From Bradysia coprophila (Eukaryota; Arthropoda; Insecta; Diptera; Sciaridae): a stretch of 64,000 nucleotides of DNA. Below, piece after piece: positions 57,762 through 64,000 of the stretch. Below the pieces are notes generated by a model. It was not told the origin of the DNA, did no database searches, and was given only the letters and a program-made list of their open reading frames with translations. Positions within the stretch are counted from its first letter, which is position 1, and each line of letters opens with the position of its first letter. The translations under genes and the position numbers were made by a program. The DNA lies in the NCBI RefSeq assembly GCF_014529535.1, contig NW_023503493.1:22584334-22648333 (forward strand), given 5' to 3'.

Positions 57762-60180
57762 CTAAAAAAAGAGTTGTAAGTGTTAATTTATCACCATGTG
57801 ACTGCCTTCCTCTGCAATATAAATGACTTCTCTGAAATACGGAATATGTGAAAACGACAGAAAATTTATTATGTGTGATGCGTGTTTGAATTTCTAATTG
57901 CCATACTTAATGCAGGAATGTTAGTTTTACAGGTTTATAAGTAGTAAATTATTTGGGTTTCGCTGTTGTTTATGTGCAAAATATTTTTTTATGGAAAAAC
58001 CGACAAAAGTTTCCGAAAAATTTTTGGGGTCAAATTTTATTTTATTTTGATGGTGAATGAATCCTTGATATATTCAACATTATTTTCATCTGTTATCTGC
58101 GAACATTAGATGCCTCTGTTGCATATACGTTGTATGAATCTCGGTGCAAAGTACTTGATTAGGCTCACGATGTGCGTGCGGCCTCGTGTCATAATTACAG
58201 ATCCAGAGCCTAATAAAGTACTTCGCTCTCGATGACATAAATAACTATTTCGACTGTTTATTAACCTCGGAAATTAAAAATTTCAACCTTTCTCCCCAGT
58301 TTTAAAACAATTAGGACGTGACTCTGTAACTATAGTGACGGTGAGCTTCTGAAAACTAAGAGTGACATCTCATGACAAAGTAAATAAATTTTCATAATGA
58401 AGGATTGAAGTTTTGACCAATTCGACGCAGAACGTTATTCTAATCAAAAATTATTCTACGATATGACTCTAAAATGCACAGATTTTTTTATAAAATTAAT
58501 TTTGTTTACAAAGTACGATCCTAAATCCGACTCCGACTCTGACTTCACTATACCCAGCGAGCGATGTATTTCAATCACTATGCATCCTAGATTACGCTAG
58601 GCCAACCAGGTAAGTGGAAAAGGACAATCACACACGGAGCTGACCCTCAATTGGCGTACAGTCCGATTAACTACAACATTTATGTTTACAAAGTACGACC
58701 CTAAATCGATTCAATTTTGTCAGCCGCCTAAAATGTGCCGGAGGCCGTTTCCAGTCTCGATGAAAATATGTATGTGTAAGGTGTTCTGTATCAAGAACTA
58801 CATGGGTATCCACAATTCTGATCAAAAGAATTTCTACAAACAATGTAAAATGAAAAATATAGGGCCGCCATTTTGCAATTTTCTTACGGGCGGCTGTACG
58901 TTTCGATAGACGAACTTATAAAAAGACCACTGCATTCTAGAGAAATACCGTTGAACAATTTTTTGTTTAGAATAACGTTTTACGTCGATTAAAATTAACT
59001 TGTCAAAACTTCAGTCCCCCATTTGAAAGACCACATTTTTTTCGTTGAATCTGAAATTCGGTAGAATAAATTTTGTCCAGCGACACTAGACTCTGCACAT
59101 CCAGACTCTTAAGAACTATTCTAATTAACATACATTTCTACAAGTTCCTACTACAATTTAAAAAAAACACCCAGAAGCACTTCGCTTCCCTTATAGCAGT
59201 GGAAATTAATCAACCAATACTGCAAGCTAAGCTTTAATTCATTGAAGAAAAAAAGACTCCCCAAGGCCACACCAACAATTTTTATAAGAGGTATAAATTG
59301 CAACTCCACATTTTAGCAATACGATTTCTTTATTTGATTGCGTCCAATCTTATAATAAAATCTACTAAGTTTAAGGTCTCTTGTGTTGTAGTTGGTAATA
59401 AGGAAATTCCTTTTTTTCTTTCTACTGAAAATCTATGACTGGCTGTTGCTAATTTCACTTATGTATACTTTTTGTTATTATTTTACGGCTTGAAAACAGT
59501 TTGTAATTTACTTTTAAGATTGCTATCGTCCGATAAGAACACACTGTATACGAATGCTAGAAAATATTCACAGGAAAAAACAGATTGAAGGTCATCGAAA
59601 GGCTTTATATATTTAGCTTAGAGAAATACAAATTTGAAACTTTAATATTAACGCAAGTAAATTTATATTTGCGATAGACGAGTGTTCTTTATGACCTTGT
59701 TGCATGTGGGTATGTTTTAATTGGAGCTTTTGTTTTCGCTGTTGTATAGCGTGAAAAAACTTTCTTAGTAAAACAATTAAAGTGTTGCATTACTTTTCAA
59801 GAAGCTATTTCTTAAACAGTTTCGCTTAAGTATAGAGTCAACCATTAACATGAACTAGTCAGTTTTTTTTTCGAACGTGTTTTTTTACGTGTTTTGTGAA
59901 TAATATGAGGTAGTTTCTCTCACAAGTTTATGTTGGAAAATAAAGTAAGTCATTCAGCAACTTAATTCTGACCTAAATAAATTAACAACATACGTGCTGC
60001 AGCTAAAAATTTATAAATAAGTAACAAGATCTGGTTGATTTGTTCAACAAAATCGGATAAGATTACCAACAATGTAAAAAACTATATGACTTCGCCAGAT
60101 TTTTATAATTTTTTTCAAGTAAATCCCGTTCCTAGCCAGATAGATAGATAAAATCTTTATTTAAAGATGTTCTGCTCCTA
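57762..60180. other. nompC 5' intron or flank
   Basis: The expected first nompC exons are not seen. Only the SINE-like copy at 58528-58682 stands out. Confidence 0.45.
58528..58682 (-). mobile_element. Truncated SINE-like copy
   Basis: The reverse complement of the 3' half of the element at 28170-28536, including the GTCGGA tail at its start in this orientation. It is flanked by direct copies of about 25 bp starting TGTTTACAAAGTACGA (58503 and 58683) with one mismatch, so it is an independent, older insertion truncated at its 5' end. Confidence 0.85.
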
Positions 60181-60734
60181 TCGGAGTTGCTATCGCCCAA
60201 AACCACTTGCAGTGGAGGTGTGACGCAAGTCCTGTTATCCACTTACAAAAGAACTGATATCGGTGTATGTGACGCTTACAGATTCTACACGCAAAAAGAT
60301 ATGCATCACAAATGGCAGCTGATGAGCAAAGTACGCGAAAGTTTTATCAACAAAAATCTTACCAGAAAAAGTTTAGGAAGAAAATTATAATAAAAAAGTT
60401 TGCGTCAAAAAGTGGCAGATGATTCGGCTTTCTTCCGTTTGAATTCCATTCATTAAAGGAATATATTTCACAATTATAAAAATTTTCCTTCCTCAACATC
60501 TGCCACTTGTGACGCAAACTTTTTTATTATAATTTTCTTCCTAAAATTTTTCTGGTAAGATTTTTGTTGATAAAACTTTCGCGTACTTTGCTCATCAGCT
60601 GCCATTTGTGACGCATATCTTTTTGCGTGTAGAATCTGTAAGCGTCACCTACACCGATATCAGTTCTTTTGTAAGTGGATAACAGGACTTGCGTCACACC
60701 TCCACTGCAAGTGGTTTTGGGCGATATCAGCTCC
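60181..60734. repeat. Foldback element, arms of about 240 bp
   Basis: Arms 60181-60421 and 60497-60734 are near-identical inverted copies around a 75-bp loop. Both arms keep the same 60-odd codon open frame (..KTTCSGGVTQVLLSTYKR..), which I regard as chance rather than coding. GTGACGC motifs recur about five times per arm. Confidence 0.85.
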
Positions 60735-60970
60735 TTTGTAAGTTGTGATTTTTTAGAATTGGGTCGAAGATAATAGACAATTATACTATGCAGTTTGAAC
60801 GAAAATATTCTTCTTAGAAAACTGTATAACTTTCTCTTTGATCTCAACCTTCCAGCTTTCATTTGACGAAAATCGAAAATTTTACGGAATTCAAAAATTT
60901 GATAAAAATCGAAAAGTATAAAATTGAAAAATTCACGAATATCGAAAATTTGACCAAAATCGAAAATTTG

Positions 60971-62030
60971 AGGCACTTAAAACGCTCATAGCTCCCAAAT
61001 AAGCGACTTTTTAAGAAAACCATGAAACACGTGTCGACTAGAATGTAAAACTCTATCAATTTGTCTTTTAAACGAACTTTCTATCTGCAGTATTTTCCGA
61101 GTTATGGCTGACATAGCTCGCACTTAAAACGCCCATGTCTCCAAAATAAGCGACTTTTTAGGAAAACCATGAAGCACGCATCGACTAGAATCTAAAACTC
61201 TATAACTTTGTCTTTTACACGAAGTTTCCATCTTCTGTATTTTCCGAGTTATTGCTGACATAGCTCGCACTTAAAACGCCCATATCTCCAAGATAAACGA
61301 CTTTTTAGGGAAACCATGAAACACGCATCGACTAGAATCTAAAACTCTATAACTTTGTCTTTTACACGAAGTTTCCATCTGCTGTATTTTCCGAGTTATG
61401 GCTGACATAGCTCGCACTTAAAACGCTCATAGCTTCCAAATAGACGTCTTTTTAGGTAAACCATGAAACACGTGTCGAATAGAATGTGAAACTCTATCAA
61501 TTTGTCTTTTAAACGAACTTTCTATCTGCAGTATTTTCCGAGTTATGGCTGACATAGCTCGCACTTAAAACGCCCATATCTCCAAAATAAGCGACTTTTT
61601 AGGGAAACCATGAAACATTCATCGACTAGAATCTAAAACTCTATAACTTTGTCTTTTACACAAAGTTTCCACCTGCCGTATTTTCCGAGTTATGGATGAC
61701 ATAGTTCGCACTTAAAACGCTCATAGCTCCCAAATAGAAGACTTTTTAGGAAAACCATGAAACACGTATCGACTAGAATCTAAAACTCTATAACTTTGTC
61801 TTTTACACGAACTTTCTATCCGCAGTATTTTCCGAGTTATGGCTGACATAGCTCGCACTTAAAACGCTCATAGCTCCCAAATAGACGACTTTTTAGGAAA
61901 ACCATGAAACACGTGTCGAATGAAATCTGAAACTCTATAAATTTGTCTTTTAAACGAACTTTCTATCTGCCATATTTTCCGAGTTATATGTTCCATAGCT
62001 CAATAGCTTAACACGCTCATAACTCCGAAA
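60971..62030. repeat. Tandem array with an exact 147-bp period
   Basis: The CACTTAAAACG block starts at 60974, 61121, 61268, 61415, 61562, 61709 and 61856: seven successive positions exactly 147 bp apart, followed by a diverged eighth unit. Units also share TTTTCCGAGTTATGGCTGAC and ACTCTATAACTTTGTCTTTT. Divergence between units is mostly substitutions without indels. Confidence 0.93.
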
Positions 62031-62639
62031 TTATAAGCTTTTATAAAAATTCCTTCAAATTAGTATTTCTTAGTATTACGTCCTTAACATACCCTGAAAA
62101 TTTCAGCCAAATCCGCCTGTAAATTCAAAAGTTTCGGTTAACAGAGTGACAGAGTGACAAAGGTTGGTAAAATTCATCAATTTCAAAATGTATGAAAATG
62201 AATTTCTTCATACAAATTTCTGCAAATTTCCAAGTTTTGAAATTTAATATCTCGGCCAAACCTTATGAGGCGTGTGATAGCTCGTTGAACTCGTATGGAC
62301 GCCCAGATTACGAATAAAATACTTTGGGGGTAGTAGGAGCAAAGGGGAAAAAGTCAAAAAGTTCAGTCCTGCGGAAAAAATTTTTTGTCAAATTTTTCAG
62401 TGTGAACGGACTTGCGTCACGGCCCTTCACTAACGTAGGGCCATGATTTGCACAGAATACTGTATCATTCAAAACTTATTGAAAATATTCCGATTGATGT
62501 TTTTGGTTTTTCAATCACTTCATCAGTTGTATAGATGGTGACGTAAAATTCGCAATGAATCTTTTAGAATTGAAATTAAAATTTTGTGAATTTTGAATTT
62601 TGATTTTACAATTCGCCGTACAAAGCCCTCTGTTTTACC

Positions 62640-62900
62640 GAAACAATGTTTGATAAGGACATTTCCAGTAGTGTGCCCAGTATGTTCGAGGTGTATCGCA
62701 GCGATATAAGAATACAAACTGCAAGGCGTGCAGGTGGAGTTGCGATCTTGGTCCACCATGAGTTTACAAGCAAGCTGATAGTGTTCTGTGATATAGTAGA
62801 CAACGATACAAACAGCGAATTTTTGGCCGTTGAGATATGCATCAAACCGCAACCGTTGGTCATCTATCTTTGCTACATGAGTGCTACCACACATTACGTG
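62640..62900 (+). pseudogene. Fragment of a non-LTR retrotransposon endonuclease
   Basis: The frame contains YRSDIRIQ..RAGGVAILVHHEF, then FLAVEICIKPQPLVIYLCYMS. These correspond to the middle of the APE-type endonuclease domain of Jockey/I-like non-LTR elements. Upstream catalytic motifs and all later parts are missing, so it is a dead fragment. Confidence 0.75.
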
Positions 62901-62957
62901 AATTTCCGACTGTCAAAGTTTTTAGGTCTTTTTTTCCTATGGACCTATTGTGGGCAC

Positions 62958-63005
62958 TTCATCTGTCTGTCCGTCCGTCCGTCTGTCCGTCCGTCCGTCC
63001 GTCTG
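62958..63005. repeat. GTCC/GTCT microsatellite
   Basis: About eleven copies of a four-base unit (GTCC or GTCT). The same motif occurs at the inner ends of the CCCCGTACGAAGTAC elements (7690, 7836, 17705, 21965). Confidence 0.85.
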
Positions 63006-63040
63006 TGTCACAAATCAAATGTGATTGATAAAAGTTAGAA

Positions 63041-63640
63041 TTGCAATGCTACTATGAGCAAACCAACACCAGGCAAATCAATTGTTATTTGTTATCTGGT
63101 AACCGATCGCTCATAGCAGACATTGCAATTTGAAAGTTTGGTAGTTGTTGGTAGTTGGACCCCCAAAATATTTAGCAGCAAAGATGTTTCTTACTCAAGA
63201 GACGCACACCGACTGACGAAATTACTCTGCCTGCTTGCCTATTTATAACTCAAATATTTGGTAGTTGACTACCACAGTGGTAAATTGCAATGCTACTATG
63301 AGCAAACCAACACCAGGCAAATCAATTATTATTTGTTATCTGGTAACCGATCGCTCATAGCAGACATTGCAATTTGAAAGTTTGGTAGTTGTTGGTAGTT
63401 AGACCCCCAAACTATATAGCAGCAAAGATGTTTCTTACTCGAGAGACGCACACCGACTGACGAAATTATTCTGCCTGCTGGTCTATTTAAAAATCGAGTA
63501 TTTGGTAGTTGACTAATACGGATGTTGTAGATATGTTTACTGTTTGAGAGCTGCACACCGACTGATGAAATTAATCGGCTCGCTTGCCTATTTATAATTC
63601 CAAAATTTGGTAGTTGAATACCAAAGTGGTACTTGAATGA
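63041..63640. repeat. Tandem repeat, unit about 243 bp
   Basis: Two near-complete units (starting 63041 and 63284) and a partial third (from about 63511). Each full unit begins with a hairpin (TTGCAATGCTACTATGAGC paired with GCTCATAGCAGACATTGCAA) and contains CTATTTATAA and TTGGTAGTTGA. Confidence 0.85.
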
Positions 63641-64000
63641 GTACCAAGCTAGTAGTAAACAGAAATTTAAAAAAAAATGAAAAAAGACCTCACCAGGCTT
63701 CAGCCGGTCTATTCTTGTTTTTGTTGCTGTGTAAAATTGTAAAAAAGTACAATAAAAACGTGTCTCAACTGAATATTTTTATTGGAAAATATCAATTAGC
63801 GATTGGAGTTTCTCGAGCTTATGGAGTTTCGCGCATACGTGCTAAATTTAATTAAATTTATCGCAATCGAAATCAGAGCAGTGAAACATAACCTGAAACG
63901 ACAAAAAGCATAGCAACTGACAGCCCAAAATCTTCTTCGGAAAATGTTGTTCTTCGGTGGGAAATGTTAACTCGAATACAAGAGTCCATCGTTTAAGCAT
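63641..64000. other. Window end, no gene recognised
   Basis: AT-rich; the short frames here show no domain. Confidence 0.35.

Noticed and set aside
58500..58690. tRNA-like gene suggested by GGTTGGCCTAGC
   Set aside because: No acceptor stem or anticodon arm could be drawn; the segment is the 3' part of the SINE-like element.
60527..60976. 149-codon minus-strand frame
   Set aside because: Half is a foldback arm; the rest is low-complexity Phe/Ile/Asp sequence.
63041..63640. Possible CRISPR-like array
   Set aside because: Only two to three long units with no unique spacers; it is a plain tandem duplication in a eukaryote.

Overview
The window looks like chromosomal DNA of a dipteran insect, most likely a lower (nematoceran) fly. 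It is AT-rich, its introns are short with standard insect splice sites, and a large mechanoreceptor channel gene reads out exon by exon as the fly nompC/TRPN protein. Much of the rest is mobile-element debris: hairpin-forming foldback elements, MITEs, tandem arrays, SINE-like insertions and a broken reverse transcriptase. No rRNA, tRNA or CRISPR locus was recognised.

Left part (1-14.5 kb). An intronless MYND-finger plus two-Tudor gene (minus, 1581-3245) is followed by a 2.4 kb near-palindrome made of two inverted copies of one element (6586-8950). Next comes a two-exon, secreted, MINPP-type histidine phosphatase gene (minus, 9519-10967) whose usual proton-donor triplet is changed. A degenerate array of about 146-bp units closes the part (13.0-14.5 kb).

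Middle part (14.9-33.3 kb). This is a repeat-dense block. It holds an element packed with AGGTCA/TGACCT half-sites (14890-16250), a palindromic minisatellite (16655-17325), further copies of the 6.6 kb family, and a 3.5 kb composite flanked by inverted repeats (20645-24188). A reverse-transcriptase pseudogene (24475-27687) is interrupted by a 694-bp TIR element. An unidentified spliced gene (about 28.7-29.3 kb, plus) lies near a SINE-like insertion with a 19-bp target duplication. A 1.1 kb array of 19-bp units (31975-33060) sits between two inverted short arrays.

Right part (33.2-64 kb). A single-exon transglutaminase-fold gene (plus, 33243-34340) begins inside the right-hand short array. Then nompC (minus, 36308-57761 and continuing beyond what is seen) fills more than 21 kb: a long ankyrin-repeat domain, six membrane segments and a C-terminal tail. 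Its pore helix plus S6 are encoded by two tandemly duplicated two-exon cassettes only 32 bp apart, which should force mutually exclusive splicing. It also has a probable internal first exon giving a shorter N-terminus, and a GC-AG intron. A small secreted ankyrin-like gene lies antisense in a nompC intron. The end of the window holds a 0.55 kb foldback, an array of exactly 147-bp units, a fragment of a non-LTR endonuclease and a 243-bp tandem repeat.

Two points stand out. One is the duplicated pore cassette of nompC. The other is the recurrence of tandem units of about 144-147 bp (nucleosome length) in four repeat loci of this window.
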